DNA from: Clostridium omnivorum
GTDB lineage: Bacteria > Bacillota > Clostridia > Clostridiales > Clostridiaceae
Length of the DNA stretch: 64,000 nucleotides
Direction: 5' to 3'
Assembly: GCF_026012015.1 (NCBI RefSeq)
Contig: NZ_BRXR01000001.1
Span: forward strand, 1,724,001 to 1,788,000
Shown here piece after piece: positions 1 to 8,514 of the stretch. Each line of letters begins with the position of its first letter. Position 1 is the stretch's first letter. The position numbers were made by a program, and so were the translations under genes. The notes below the pieces were generated by a model. It saw nothing but the letters and a program-made list of their open reading frames with translations, did not search any database and was not told the origin of the DNA.

Positions 1-183
1 TTTACATACCCTCAATATAGAGGAAAAGGCATTGCAACAAAAGTTATGACTGAACTTTTATCGGAAGCAAAGCTATTAGGCGTTGCAGCAGTTGATTTAA
101 TGTCCACTGATAAAGGGAAACCATTATATGAAAAGCTTGGATTTCGAGTATCAAATTATACATCAATGAATAAATTCCTCTAA
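1..183 (+). CDS. GNAT family N-acetyltransferase, C-terminal fragment
   Basis: The window opens inside this gene; 60 codons are read before the TAA stop. The acetyl-CoA binding motif A is visible at once as YRGKGIATKVM, matching the Q/RxxGxG/A pattern of GNAT enzymes. A typical motif B end, LYEKLGFR, follows. The N-terminal half lies outside the window. Substrate unknown. The stop is followed by a TTAATTCACAA-type repeat that recurs downstream. Confidence 0.85.
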   Translation, partial: FTYPQYRGKGIATKVMTELLSEAKLLGVAAVDLMSTDKGKPLYEKLGFRVSNYTSMNKFL

Positions 184-297
184 CTCCTGGAAAATAAGCA
201 TAATCAAAGGTTATATTAATTCACAATATTCTTATCTTGGGACGTAAGAGTAAACTATTGTGAAGTAAGATCATTTATATTAAGTGGAGGTAATCCT

Positions 298-1050
298 ATG
301 ATCAAAACTGATGTTAGCAATATACATCGCACCAATAAGACTTATTGGGATGAGAATGGTAATGATTTTTTAGAATCTATTGTACTGCCTTATTATGGTT
401 GTAATACTTTAACGGAAAATGAATTAAACTTATTTGGTGATGTAGCAGGCAAAAAATTTTTAGATATTGGCTGCGGTAATGGTGAATCTCTTAAATATCA
501 TGGCAATAACAAGGCAGCTGAGCTTTGGGGCATAGATATTTCTCAAAACCAGCTTGAGAAGGCAGCAAAGTGCCTTTCAGAAAGTGGCTACGCAGCAAAG
601 CTGATTTGTGGTGCAATGGAAGATGAACATAAGCTGCCAACAGATTATTTTGATTATGTTTATTCAATTTATGCAATTGGATGGACAACAGATTTACAGG
701 GTACATTTAATAGGGTTGCATCTTATTTAAAGAAGGATGGCATTTTTATATTTAGTTGGTCGCACCCTATCCATATGTGCGTGGCATTTGAAGAAGATAA
801 AGCCTTTTTTAAAAATACCTATTTTGATGAAACATGGTCTCAGCGGGATCTTGATGGGAAAAACATTTTACTTTGCTCCAGGAAGATATCAACTTACGTA
901 AACGCCTTGGCAAAAGCAGGTTTTGTAATTGAGCAGTTGGTTGAGCAGACAAACGACGAAACTTTGCAATTAACAGGTGAGCTTAGCGATTGGACAAAAA
1001 AATCGCAAATGGTTCCGTTAACAGCTATTTTTAAAGCGAGGAAGCTGTAG
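298..1050 (+). CDS. Class I SAM-dependent methyltransferase
   Basis: A 250-residue single-domain protein. Motif I, FLDIGCGNG, lies at residues 54-62 and the acidic end of strand beta-2 is GID at about 78-80, so it should bind S-adenosylmethionine in a Rossmann fold. The rest has the pattern of small-molecule methyltransferases (Methyltransf_11/25 type), with no DNA- or RNA-binding extension. The ATG is preceded by AGTGGAGG. It is the first complete gene of a run of unrelated single-gene enzymes on the same strand. The acceptor molecule cannot be told from sequence. Confidence 0.85.
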   Translation: MIKTDVSNIHRTNKTYWDENGNDFLESIVLPYYGCNTLTENELNLFGDVAGKKFLDIGCGNGESLKYHGNNKAAELWGIDISQNQLEKAAKCLSESGYAAKLICGAMEDEHKLPTDYFDYVYSIYAIGWTTDLQGTFNRVASYLKKDGIFIFSWSHPIHMCVAFEEDKAFFKNTYFDETWSQRDLDGKNILLCSRKISTYVNALAKAGFVIEQLVEQTNDETLQLTGELSDWTKKSQMVPLTAIFKARKL

Positions 1051-1129
1051 GCAAATACCCTATAATAAGCATAATTAGCAGTAAGCAATTGCAAGCAATA
1101 ATTACTTTTATAATGGGAAGTGAAATAAT

Positions 1130-1744
1130 ATGATTAAGGCAATACTATTTGATTTCGACGGTGTACTAACTACTGATGCAACTGGTTCACAGTCAATATG
1201 TAATTACATTTGCAAGAAAATTGGATTAGACATGGAACTATTTAAAAAAGAGTATTACAAATATAATGATAACCTTTTATACGGAAAAATTAATCACGAA
1301 AACATTTGGGAGAAATTATGTAAGGACCTTAATACCAAAATTGATATAAATATATTATATGAATCCTTTATAAATACTCCTATAGATAGCCAAATGATAC
1401 AACTTGTAAACAAACTGAAACATCAAAATTATAAAATTGGTATGGTTACTGACAACAAAAAAGACCGTATAGATGAGATTGTCAAATACTATGACTTAAA
1501 TAAAACATTTGATTCAATCACTGTTTCGGCAGAGGTTGGTTCTGGAAAAGACAGCAGCGAAATTTTTGTACAAGCTATACAGCATTTGAAGGTAAATGCT
1601 GATGAATGTGTTTTCATTGATAATCAAGAAAAGAACCTTATTATTCCTAAAAGCATGGGAATGAATGTTATTTACTTTGACCATAAAGAAAGAAATTATG
1701 ACCAACTTATTCAAGGATTCAAATTCTTATCAATAATTTTGTAA
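1130..1744 (+). CDS. HAD-superfamily hydrolase (subfamily IA type)
   Basis: A 204-residue phosphatase-like protein. Motif I is FDFDGVL with nucleophile Asp8 and acid/base Asp10. Motif II is a Thr at about 107 in MVTDNK, motif III a Lys at about 140 in GSGKD, and motif IV VFIDNQEKN at about 161-169. All catalytic positions are present, with Asp-Asn rather than Asp-Asp in motif IV. A helical cap fits residues 15-90. It probably dephosphorylates a small metabolite. It lies 80 nt after the methyltransferase and 21 nt before a P-loop kinase-like gene, so it may be co-transcribed with the latter. Confidence 0.85.
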   Translation: MIKAILFDFDGVLTTDATGSQSICNYICKKIGLDMELFKKEYYKYNDNLLYGKINHENIWEKLCKDLNTKIDINILYESFINTPIDSQMIQLVNKLKHQNYKIGMVTDNKKDRIDEIVKYYDLNKTFDSITVSAEVGSGKDSSEIFVQAIQHLKVNADECVFIDNQEKNLIIPKSMGMNVIYFDHKERNYDQLIQGFKFLSIIL

Positions 1745-1765
1745 ACTTGGAAGGATATATAACAG

Positions 1766-2278
1766 ATGGATAAAGTAACAAAGTTAATAATACTTAGAGG
1801 TAATTCAGGAAGTGGTAAAACCACAACTGGCAAAGCATTACAAAAGAAATTTGGTCACGGTACAATGCTAATTTCACAAGATGTAGTTAGGAGAGAAATG
1901 CTATATGTGAATGATGGGCCTAATACCGAGGCTAGTCAATTACTAAATGAACTTGTACTATACGGGAAAAAGCATTGCAGTATTATAATTTTAGAAGGCA
2001 TTTTAAATTCAAAGTGGTATAAAAAACTATTCAAAAATTTACTTCATGAATTTAACAATGAAATTTATGCATATTACTTTGACATACCTTTTGAAGAAAC
2101 CTTGAATCGTCATAAACAAAAGCCTAATGCTCATGAATTTGGAGAAAAAGAAATGAAAAGCTGGTGGAATGAAAAAGATCTATTAGGCATCATTCCTGAG
2201 GTATACCTACATAAAGAGCTAAGTTTAGATGAAATAGTGGATATGATTTATCAGAATGTTATAAATAGTAATTTGTAG
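1766..2278 (+). CDS. P-loop kinase-like ATPase (AAA_33 / zeta-toxin-like fold)
   Basis: A 170-residue protein with Walker A GNSGSGKT at residues 12-19, followed by a short kinase fold: QDVVRREML at about 38-46 resembles the acceptor-site helix of small-molecule kinases, and a lid with basic residues (NRHKQKPN) is near 112. There is no DNA-binding or antitoxin partner, so a toxin role is not supported. A nucleoside, sugar or antibiotic phosphotransferase is more likely. It follows the HAD gene by 21 nt. Confidence 0.7.
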   Translation: MDKVTKLIILRGNSGSGKTTTGKALQKKFGHGTMLISQDVVRREMLYVNDGPNTEASQLLNELVLYGKKHCSIIILEGILNSKWYKKLFKNLLHEFNNEIYAYYFDIPFEETLNRHKQKPNAHEFGEKEMKSWWNEKDLLGIIPEVYLHKELSLDEIVDMIYQNVINSNL

Positions 2279-2347
2279 AACAGATTAAATTAATTTAGTG
2301 AGGATATATTGTTTGAATAAATGCTAGGAATACAAGGGGGAGAATTT

Positions 2348-3100
2348 ATGTTTACTAAAAATGAGATATTAAATATTGCCAAGAAACAACTATCTTTAGA
2401 TTTTAGCTGTGAGATTGAAGATTTAGAAAAAGTTGAAAATACTGTGGTTGAGAAACAACATAAAATAGGAAGAAGAATCTACGCTAATGATGGTTGTTCA
2501 CTTAAGATTCTTTGCTTCGGAAGAAGAGCTGTAGTTTCTACTACACCAGAAATTATGCCTTGGTTTCAAAAAAAATTAAATGATTATGATACTAACTGGT
2601 TATTTCTATTTCCTGTACTTAGAAATATAGACAAAATGCTTAATGATTTTGGACATGAGGTAGCTGATATTCATCATTTTTATTTACCATTAGCACCTTT
2701 AGAAGAGGTAGCGCCTATCACAGATATTAGATGGTATGAAAAGGATGATATTATCCAATTTAAAAATGATGATAGATTTGATGAAGCTTTTGCTTTTGAT
2801 GATAATTATCCAGATGTTTTAGCTATTGCTGCTTTAGATGGATATGAGATTATTGGTATGGCTGGGGCAAGCTGTGATTGCGAAGATATGTGGCAGATTG
2901 GTATTAATGTTATGGAAGGATACCGTGGAAAAGGGATAGCCACAAATTTAGTTTCTTTATTAAAGAATGAAATTATGAAGAGAGGAAAAATTCCATTTTA
3001 TAGTACCATTGAATCTAACATATATTCTCAAGGTGTTGCTATTAAATCAGGATTTATACCAGTTTGGGCAGAGTTATACTCTAGAGAAAAAACACTTTGA
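2348..3100 (+). CDS. GNAT family N-acetyltransferase with N-terminal extension
   Basis: The GNAT core occupies the C-terminal half: motif A is YRGKGIATNL at about 192-201 of the 250-residue product. The first ~110 residues form an unassigned domain, a layout seen in larger two-domain acetyltransferases. An upstream in-frame ATG at 2321 exists, but the ribosome binding site AAGGGGGAG (2334-2342) is spaced for the ATG at 2348, which I chose. Substrate unknown. Confidence 0.8.
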   Translation: MFTKNEILNIAKKQLSLDFSCEIEDLEKVENTVVEKQHKIGRRIYANDGCSLKILCFGRRAVVSTTPEIMPWFQKKLNDYDTNWLFLFPVLRNIDKMLNDFGHEVADIHHFYLPLAPLEEVAPITDIRWYEKDDIIQFKNDDRFDEAFAFDDNYPDVLAIAALDGYEIIGMAGASCDCEDMWQIGINVMEGYRGKGIATNLVSLLKNEIMKRGKIPFYSTIESNIYSQGVAIKSGFIPVWAELYSREKTL

Positions 3101-3509
3101 TATCTTACCATTGTTGATGCAGTTACCTTATACTATAATTCTCTGTTTAATTATAGGTCTTGCAACCAAAAACACTAAGTCAAAAGACTCAATTATAAAT
3201 TAAACTAAAGGATAAAAAATAATTTATTATTTGGGTAAGAACTAATAGGTAAAAAGTAAGAGTTTATAAAAAAGTTCAGCAAGGCTGAATTTTAACCACA
3301 ACTATTACTTCTTAGCTCTTACCTCTTACTTATCTACAAATTCCAATTTGAAGAAATGAGATAACATTATTTTAGTTTCAGTTATGTCACATCTTTCTTA
3401 TAAAATGTAGCACTAGCAAGTTAATGCGATGGTCTATATAAGAATATAAGCAAACTCAATTAATAGTAATTTATCGAGGATATTATTTATACTTTGGGAG
3501 GGTTTAAAA
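3101..3509. other. Intergenic region with hairpin and dispersed repeat
   Basis: No credible gene. It holds a terminator-like hairpin (3271-3293, stem GTTCAGC/GCTGAAT followed by TTT). Around it are arms AAGTAAGAG (3254-3262) and CTCTTACTT (about 3324-3332). Phrases of the type AAGAACTAAnAGGTAAAAA recur at about 22492. Near 3395-3427 lies one member of the TTCTTnTAAAAtGTnnnATTAGTAA repeat family found at four other places. Confidence 0.6.
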
Positions 3510-4292
3510 ATGTCAATAATTAAAGGTCTAGAAACCACATTTAACTCTATTTACACTAAATATGACAGGTGGCGTCCTACTTATGTTAAAGAACTATATG
3601 ATGATATTTTTGATGTAAAAGCAATAAATCCATCAAGCGATGTACTTGAGGTTGGAATAGGAACTGGACAAGCAACATTGCCAATACTTGAAACAGGTTG
3701 TAGTTTAACTGCAATTGAATTAGGTGACAAGCTAGCAGACTTTTCAAGGTACAAATTTAAAAATTATGAGAAATTTAATGTTAAGAATATGGCATTTCAA
3801 GATTTTCAGTGTCCTCCTGATTCATTTGATCTCATTTTTTCAGCATCAGCCTTTCACTGGATTCCCGAAGATATAGGGTATACCAAAGTATTTGATATGC
3901 TAAAAAGCGGTGGTGTTTTTGCACGATTTGCTAATCATCCATATAAAGACAAAGAACGCAATAACATAAATATCGCATTTGAAAATATATATGCAAAGTA
4001 TATGCCTGGTTCATTAGTTGGAGATGAATATAGTGAGGAAAATGCCAAAATTAGAGCAAACATAGCTTACAAATATGGATTTGTGGATATAAGCTACAAG
4101 CTTTATCATAGAACGAGATCCTTTACAGCCGATGAATATACATTATTATTAGGTACCTATTCAGATCATATTGCTATTGAGGAAACCACAAGAATAAAAT
4201 TTTTTGATGAAATAAGAGAAGCCATCAATGATAACGGCGGCATTATTACTTTATACGATACAATCGATTTACAACTTGCAAGAAAACCATAG
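3510..4292 (+). CDS. Class I SAM-dependent methyltransferase
   Basis: A 260-residue protein with motif I VLEVGIGTGQAT at residues 45-56 and a post-motif IV stretch SASAFHWIP at about 109-117, a signature of Methyltransf_11/25 small-molecule methyltransferases. The N-terminal YTKYDRWRPTY resembles enzymes annotated as trans-aconitate- or ubiquinone/menaquinone-type methyltransferase relatives. The ATG follows TTGGGAGGG. The stop is followed by a 55-bp segment repeated after the next small ORF (4849-4903). Confidence 0.85.
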   Translation: MSIIKGLETTFNSIYTKYDRWRPTYVKELYDDIFDVKAINPSSDVLEVGIGTGQATLPILETGCSLTAIELGDKLADFSRYKFKNYEKFNVKNMAFQDFQCPPDSFDLIFSASAFHWIPEDIGYTKVFDMLKSGGVFARFANHPYKDKERNNINIAFENIYAKYMPGSLVGDEYSEENAKIRANIAYKYGFVDISYKLYHRTRSFTADEYTLLLGTYSDHIAIEETTRIKFFDEIREAINDNGGIITLYDTIDLQLARKP

Positions 4293-4322
4293 CTTCCTGC
4301 TATAAGTTTAATATGCAGCTGC

Positions 4323-4377
4323 TAAATTCCAATTTATTATCGAGATTAGCATAATCTTTACTTCACAATTTTCTTAT
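4323..4377. repeat. Gene-end repeat, copy 1
   Basis: About 55 bp starting TAAATTCCAATTTATTAT is repeated at 4849-4903 with only a few changes. Both copies lie immediately 3' of a coding region. The segment ends in the TTCACAATTTTCTTAT core that also occurs near 216, 23469 and 24906. Confidence 0.8.
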
Positions 4378-4388
4378 ATTGTAACTTA

Positions 4389-4497
4389 ACAACAATTGTT
4401 AAATAGTCTGTATTCATAATGAGTACAGGCTTTTTTATTGATAATTAATTACCATAAGTTGTATAATTAACATATTAAAGTAATACGGACTTGTAAA
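4389..4497 (+). repeat. Terminator-plus-promoter repeat, copy 1
   Basis: About 109 bp nearly identical to 8352-8460. It contains a hairpin GTCTGTATTCATAATGAGTA.../CAGGC followed by TTTTTT (4405-4436). Then comes TTGATA (4438-4443), an 18-bp spacer and TATAAT (4462-4467). Both the hairpin and the two hexamers are preserved in the second copy. Copy 1 points toward the 34-codon ORF at 4747; copy 2 points toward the acetyltransferase at 8515. Confidence 0.8.
4438..4467 (+). promoter_or_regulatory. Sigma-A-type promoter inside repeat, copy 1
   Basis: TTGATA and TATAAT are separated by 18 bp, directly after a terminator-like hairpin. The exact arrangement is conserved in the second repeat copy. 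Downstream is the small ORF at 4747. Confidence 0.55.
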
Positions 4498-4746
4498 AAA
4501 TAGTGAACTATAGATGTTTTTTAAGATAGATGGGATATATTTCATATGTTAGATGATTCTTTTCCATTAGAGGTATTAGAAATGTTGATAACCATATTTT
4601 AAATCTTAAAAAATGGTTGGATATAAACCCAATATTTTAAGTTGCAATAGAATTGAGCATAATTTAATTTGTAACTTTCTTTTAAAACGACATATGAACG
4701 AAGCAAAACAATTCAATAAATAGTAATTTAGGGAGGAGGATTTCAA

Positions 4747-4851
4747 ATGAACATTGCTCTTTGGATTGCAATAGGTGCCGCTATTTTAGGTGCTATTGTT
4801 ACTATTAGTATTAGTAACAATAATAGAAAGGATAAAAACAATAAGAGATAA
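4747..4851 (+). CDS. 34-residue hydrophobic peptide
   Basis: A short ORF with a near-perfect ribosome binding site (GGGAGGAGG seven to eight bases before the ATG). The product has one predicted membrane segment (about residues 3-22, rich in Ile, Ala, Gly) and an Asn/Lys/Arg-rich tail, NNNRKDKNNKR. It starts about 280 bp after a recognisable promoter and is followed by the gene-end repeat and a terminator, so it is laid out like a complete independent gene. Function unknown. A type I toxin-like or stress membrane peptide is possible but unproven. Confidence 0.6.
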   Translation: MNIALWIAIGAAILGAIVTISISNNNRKDKNNKR

Positions 4852-4903
4852 ATTCCAATTTATTATTGAGATTAGCATATTCTTTACTACACAATTTTCT
4901 TAT
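4849..4903. repeat. Gene-end repeat, copy 2
   Basis: Second copy of the 4323-4377 segment, beginning at the stop codon of the 34-codon ORF. The shared placement behind two unrelated genes suggests the repeat belongs to gene boundaries rather than to either gene. Confidence 0.8.
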
Positions 4904-4948
4904 AGAAATTAATATTAATACAACTTTGTAATATATTGTTTAACAACT

Positions 4949-4977
4949 AAAAAAGGCATTCTTGCCTTTTTATTTTT
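4949..4977 (+). terminator. Intrinsic terminator after the 34-codon ORF
   Basis: Stem AAAAAGGCA/TTGCCTTTTT with a short loop, running into TATTTTT. Confidence 0.7.
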
Positions 4978-5289
4978 ATGCTATAAAAAATACTGACTAT
5001 ATAATTAAAAAGTTGTAAGCCCACATTTTGCTTGAGGTACCCCATTAATGAATAAACTAGTTTTACACTGAAGGAAAATGTTATGTTACCAAATTACGCA
5101 TCAATCAATTTTTTCGAATGATGTAATCAAAACTATCAATTTTACTAATGCCATCCCCCATGATATCATGAATATGCAAAGGAGAGCAATTAATTATATA
5201 AAGATTAAAAATATCTATATTATTGTTAAAATCACTTGGAGTACATGACAATAAGTTAATAAAAATGCATATAATCGGGAGGAATAATA
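4978..5289. other. Intergenic region upstream of the LUD-domain gene
   Basis: About 310 bp without a supported gene. The only clear signal is the ribosome binding site CGGGAGGA just before 5290. I see no convincing promoter hexamers or riboswitch. Confidence 0.4.
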
Positions 5290-5928
5290 ATGGAAAATAA
5301 AAAATGGCATGATAAAGTAATGGGAGAACTGGTTGTGGAGTCTCTAAAAGAAAATTTCTTTGATGCAATTTATTTTGAAACTTCAGTGGAGGCAGCTTCA
5401 TATATTATGGATTACATCAAAGAAGGAGATAAAATCGGTTTTGGCGGTTCAGAAACAATTTCTGAAATGGGAATTGAAAAAAAGGCATTAGATAAAAAGG
5501 CAATTGTCCTAAATCACAATAATCCTGCACTTTCCAAAGAAGAAAAACTAGCTATAAGAAGGCAGCAGCTTACTTGTGATTTGTTCCTTTGTAGTAGCAA
5601 TGCAATAACATTGGGTGGGGAATTGGTAAACATTGATTGTGTTGGTAATCGGGTTAGCGCAATGACCTTTGGTCCTCAAAAGGTTATAGTAGCTGTTGGA
5701 GTAAATAAAATATGCCGTGACATTGAAGATGCATTTAATAGAAATGAAACTACGGCTGCACCATTAAACATAAAAAAATTAAATTGGGATAATCCTTGTG
5801 TTAAAACTGGAGTTTGCATGGATTGCCATAATAGTTCTAGGGGGTGCAGGGTTTATTCTGTCATAAAACGAAAGCCACTGCAAAGCAATATAACCGTATT
5901 AGTTATTGGAGAAAACCTAGGGTATTAA
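5290..5928 (+). CDS. LUD-domain protein (LutC/YkgG-like, DUF162)
   Basis: A 212-residue protein matching the LUD domain of lactate-utilisation proteins: GFGGSETISEMGI near residues 50-62, ITLGGELVNIDCVGNRVSAM near 115-134, and VIVAVGVNKI near 142-151. A cysteine cluster at the C terminus (CVKTGVCMDC and a further Cys) could bind metal. No lutA/lutB partners are nearby, so this is a solitary copy, as is common in clostridia. Its substrate is unknown. The MFS gene starts about 34 nt downstream and may be co-transcribed. Confidence 0.85.
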   Translation: MENKKWHDKVMGELVVESLKENFFDAIYFETSVEAASYIMDYIKEGDKIGFGGSETISEMGIEKKALDKKAIVLNHNNPALSKEEKLAIRRQQLTCDLFLCSSNAITLGGELVNIDCVGNRVSAMTFGPQKVIVAVGVNKICRDIEDAFNRNETTAAPLNIKKLNWDNPCVKTGVCMDCHNSSRGCRVYSVIKRKPLQSNITVLVIGENLGY

Positions 5929-5962
5929 TACTCCATAGCTTATAATGATCGAGGAGATACAA

Positions 5963-7168
5963 ATGTTTAATTTTATAAAACTTTACAAAGGACTACCAAA
6001 GAACGTATATATATTATTTTGGATTCAATTAATAAATAGACTTGGTGATTTTGTTGTCCCATTTTTAGCAATGTTTCTAATTAATAAATTACAATTCAAT
6101 TCAAAAACAGCTAGCATACTGGTAACTTGCATAGTTCTACTGCAGATTCCAGGTTCTATGCTGGGAGGTATTATCTCTGATTATTGGAGTCGAAAGAGCA
6201 CATATATTTTATCTCAAACATTATCGGGGTTATGTATATTATCATGTGTCGTAATAAGTAACAAAATATGGATCGTTATTTTGCTTTTCCTATCGGCTTT
6301 CTTTAGCGCCTCTGTTAAACCAACAGTAAATACAATGTTATATGACTTTTTACCTCCAAATAAAAGAAAAACTGGACAATCCCTTTTGTATTTAGGGGTG
6401 AATTTAGGTGTATCCATTGGAACACTTTTAGCTGGGTTTATGTTTAATCATTATTTGAAATTGTTTTTTATTTGCGATGCTGCTACTTCTTTTGTTGCAG
6501 TGGGTCTAGTGGTATTTAATATAAAAGATGAAGGAGAAAGAAATTTAAAAGTTAACACCCAAAATAAGCCAGGCTTTATACATGAGTTAAAAACAAACTA
6601 TAGAATCACATTCTTTCTATTTTTATATTTAATGTATAGTTTTATCTACGCACAAAATAGTTTTTCATTACCACTTATGCTAAATAGCTTATTCGATGGT
6701 AAAGGTCCCGTATTTTTCGGTTACTTGATGAGTATTAATGCAATTACAGTTGTTTCACTAACAGCCTTAATAACCTATTTAATGAGAAAAAAATCCTCTC
6801 TTATTAATATAACTTTTGGAGGTGCTTTATATGCTATTGGTTTTGGAATGATAGGTATATCTAAGTATTTTCCTCTTTTCATATTGTCTACAATATTTTG
6901 GACTATTGGAGAAATACTAAATTCTACAAACTTTGGAGTATATCTTGCAAACAATAGTAATGAAGAAATGAGAGGACGTTACTCCTCCCTAATGTTCATT
7001 TGTTACTCACTAGGAAGAGCTATTGGCATACTTTCCATGGGGGGATATATAAATAAATTTGGTATAACTGCAGTTTGGCCTTTTATAATGCTAATCGCTT
7101 GTTGCATAAGTTTAACGATGTTCTTATTTCATATTAGTTCTAAAAAAAGTAACAGCTTAAATTTTTAA
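5963..7168 (+). CDS. Major facilitator superfamily transporter
   Basis: About 401 residues with roughly 12 hydrophobic segments. The cytoplasmic loop 2-3 motif appears as GGIISDYWSRKS, the usual MFS motif A position. The fold resembles 12-TM drug/H+ antiporters. The ORF can be extended to an ATG at 5945, but GAGGAGAT (5951-5958) sits correctly before the ATG at 5963, which I chose. A terminator at 7216-7259 follows, then a LysR-type regulator on the same strand that might control it. Substrate unknown. Confidence 0.85.
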   Translation: MFNFIKLYKGLPKNVYILFWIQLINRLGDFVVPFLAMFLINKLQFNSKTASILVTCIVLLQIPGSMLGGIISDYWSRKSTYILSQTLSGLCILSCVVISNKIWIVILLFLSAFFSASVKPTVNTMLYDFLPPNKRKTGQSLLYLGVNLGVSIGTLLAGFMFNHYLKLFFICDAATSFVAVGLVVFNIKDEGERNLKVNTQNKPGFIHELKTNYRITFFLFLYLMYSFIYAQNSFSLPLMLNSLFDGKGPVFFGYLMSINAITVVSLTALITYLMRKKSSLINITFGGALYAIGFGMIGISKYFPLFILSTIFWTIGEILNSTNFGVYLANNSNEEMRGRYSSLMFICYSLGRAIGILSMGGYINKFGITAVWPFIMLIACCISLTMFLFHISSKKSNSLNF

Positions 7169-7215
7169 TCATTCCATTGTACAATTGTTTCAATAAAATT
7201 AGTGAAAATCTAATA

Positions 7216-7259
7216 AAATCCATGACCTTATAAATGTTCTTATGATCATGGATTTTTTT
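7216..7259 (+). terminator. Intrinsic terminator after the MFS gene
   Basis: Stem AAATCCATGA/TCATGGATTT followed by a run of T. It separates the transporter from the LysR gene. Confidence 0.8.
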
Positions 7260-7350
7260 CTAAGGCTATGTTATTATGAGCATATTAATTAGTTTAGTGA
7301 ATAGTTTGTACAATTATAATCAATAATTTCGATAACAAAGGGTGAAAAAT

Positions 7351-8232
7351 ATGGATATGAAACAATTAGTAACCTTTACAACTGTTGCAAGATTGAATAG
7401 TTTTACTCAAGCAGCAAATTTACTAGGATATGTACAGTCAGCCATTACTTCTCAAATTCAGTTACTAGAAAAAGAATTAGGTATTCAATTATTTGAGAGA
7501 ATTGGCAAAAAAATATCCTTAACCTCTGAAGGAAGAGAATTTCTTTTATATGCCAAACAATTGCTCAATCTCTGGGAAAATGCTAAAGGCATTGCCTCTG
7601 ATTCAGATATTATCAAAGGAACACTTTCTATTGGCGTGGTTGAATCTATTTGCGGATTCAAACTTCCTAAAATCCTAAAAGAATACAATGAACTTTATCC
7701 AGAGGTTGAAATTGTTCTAAAAACCGGTAATTCACGGGAACTACAATCATTATTGCGGGATAACCAAATTGATGTAGCAATATTACTGGATTCGGCAATA
7801 TCTCATTCTGAATTTGTTATAAAATCCAGTCAAGAAGAACCAGTATCGTTATTAGTTGCTCCTAACCACCCTTTACTACTGAAGGACAGTGTTTGTTCCG
7901 AGGATTTGTCTAAGCATCCACTGGTACTTACCAGACAAGGATGCTTCTTCAGAAATATTTTCGAAAAAATTTTATCAGATACTAATGTTGCATCTAAAAT
8001 AACCTTAGAAACTAGCAATATTCAAACAATTAAACAGCTTACTATTTTAGGTTTTGGCATAACACTACTTCCACGGTTTACTGTTCTTAATGAATTGGAT
8101 AGCAAGCAGTTAATAGAACTTAATTGGAATGGACCAGCTTTTGATATTATGACACAAGTTATTTGCCATAAGGACAAATGGATTTCTCCATCATTAAAAT
8201 CCTTCATAACGTTAATACAAGAGAGGACTTAG
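7351..8232 (+). CDS. LysR-family transcriptional regulator
   Basis: A 293-residue protein. The N-terminal winged helix-turn-helix is clear (FTQAANLLGYVQSAITSQIQ then LLEKELGIQLFER), followed by the periplasmic-binding-like effector domain (about 90-290). A GTG at 7342 is in frame, but AAAGGGTG (7337-7344) fits the ATG at 7351. The gene is not divergent from a neighbour as many lysR genes are; the upstream MFS exporter and downstream GNAT are both on the same strand. Likely targets are the MFS gene or its own promoter, but this is inference. Confidence 0.85.
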   Translation: MDMKQLVTFTTVARLNSFTQAANLLGYVQSAITSQIQLLEKELGIQLFERIGKKISLTSEGREFLLYAKQLLNLWENAKGIASDSDIIKGTLSIGVVESICGFKLPKILKEYNELYPEVEIVLKTGNSRELQSLLRDNQIDVAILLDSAISHSEFVIKSSQEEPVSLLVAPNHPLLLKDSVCSEDLSKHPLVLTRQGCFFRNIFEKILSDTNVASKITLETSNIQTIKQLTILGFGITLLPRFTVLNELDSKQLIELNWNGPAFDIMTQVICHKDKWISPSLKSFITLIQERT

Positions 8233-8351
8233 TGCTGCCGGTTTAAGCTATTAAACTACAGCTTTGAAGTATCAGTTTAAGAAAAGTATAATTGAATTTT
8301 AAATGCATATAGATAGTTGAGATTATTATTAAGAGATAGCATTTAACCATA

Positions 8352-8460
8352 TAAACAATAGTTAAGTAGTCTGTATTCATAATGAGTACAGGCTTTTTTA
8401 TTGATAGTTAATTACCATAAGTTGTATAATTGATATATTAAAGTAATACGGACTTGTAAA
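8352..8460 (+). repeat. Terminator-plus-promoter repeat, copy 2
   Basis: Near-identical to 4389-4497. The hairpin (8368-8393) and T-run are followed by TTGATA (8401-8406), 18 bp and TATAAT (8425-8430). After it comes AACCACAGATTATTTATATTAGG, whose core recurs near 40217. It lies between the LysR gene and the acetyltransferase at 8515 and probably supplies the latter's promoter. Confidence 0.8.
8401..8430 (+). promoter_or_regulatory. Sigma-A-type promoter inside repeat, copy 2
   Basis: TTGATA, an 18-bp spacer and TATAAT, in the same arrangement as 4438-4467. It points to the GNAT gene at 8515. Confidence 0.6.
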
Positions 8461-8514
8461 TTAAGTCGAACCACAGATTATTTATATTAGGTAAGCAATC
8501 GGGAGGATTAATAC

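Noticed and set aside
1766-2278. Zeta-type toxin
   Set aside because: The P-loop fold resembles zeta toxins, but there is no adjacent antitoxin gene, so a small-molecule kinase is more likely.
3009-3203. 64-codon frame overlapping the end of the GNAT gene
   Set aside because: It overlaps the acetyltransferase in another frame, has no ribosome binding site and ends in low-complexity sequence.
4356-4430. Canonical attC recombination site
   Set aside because: ACTTAAC and GTTAAAT occur close together, but the spacing and paired L/R boxes of attC cannot be shown. I report only a repeat family.
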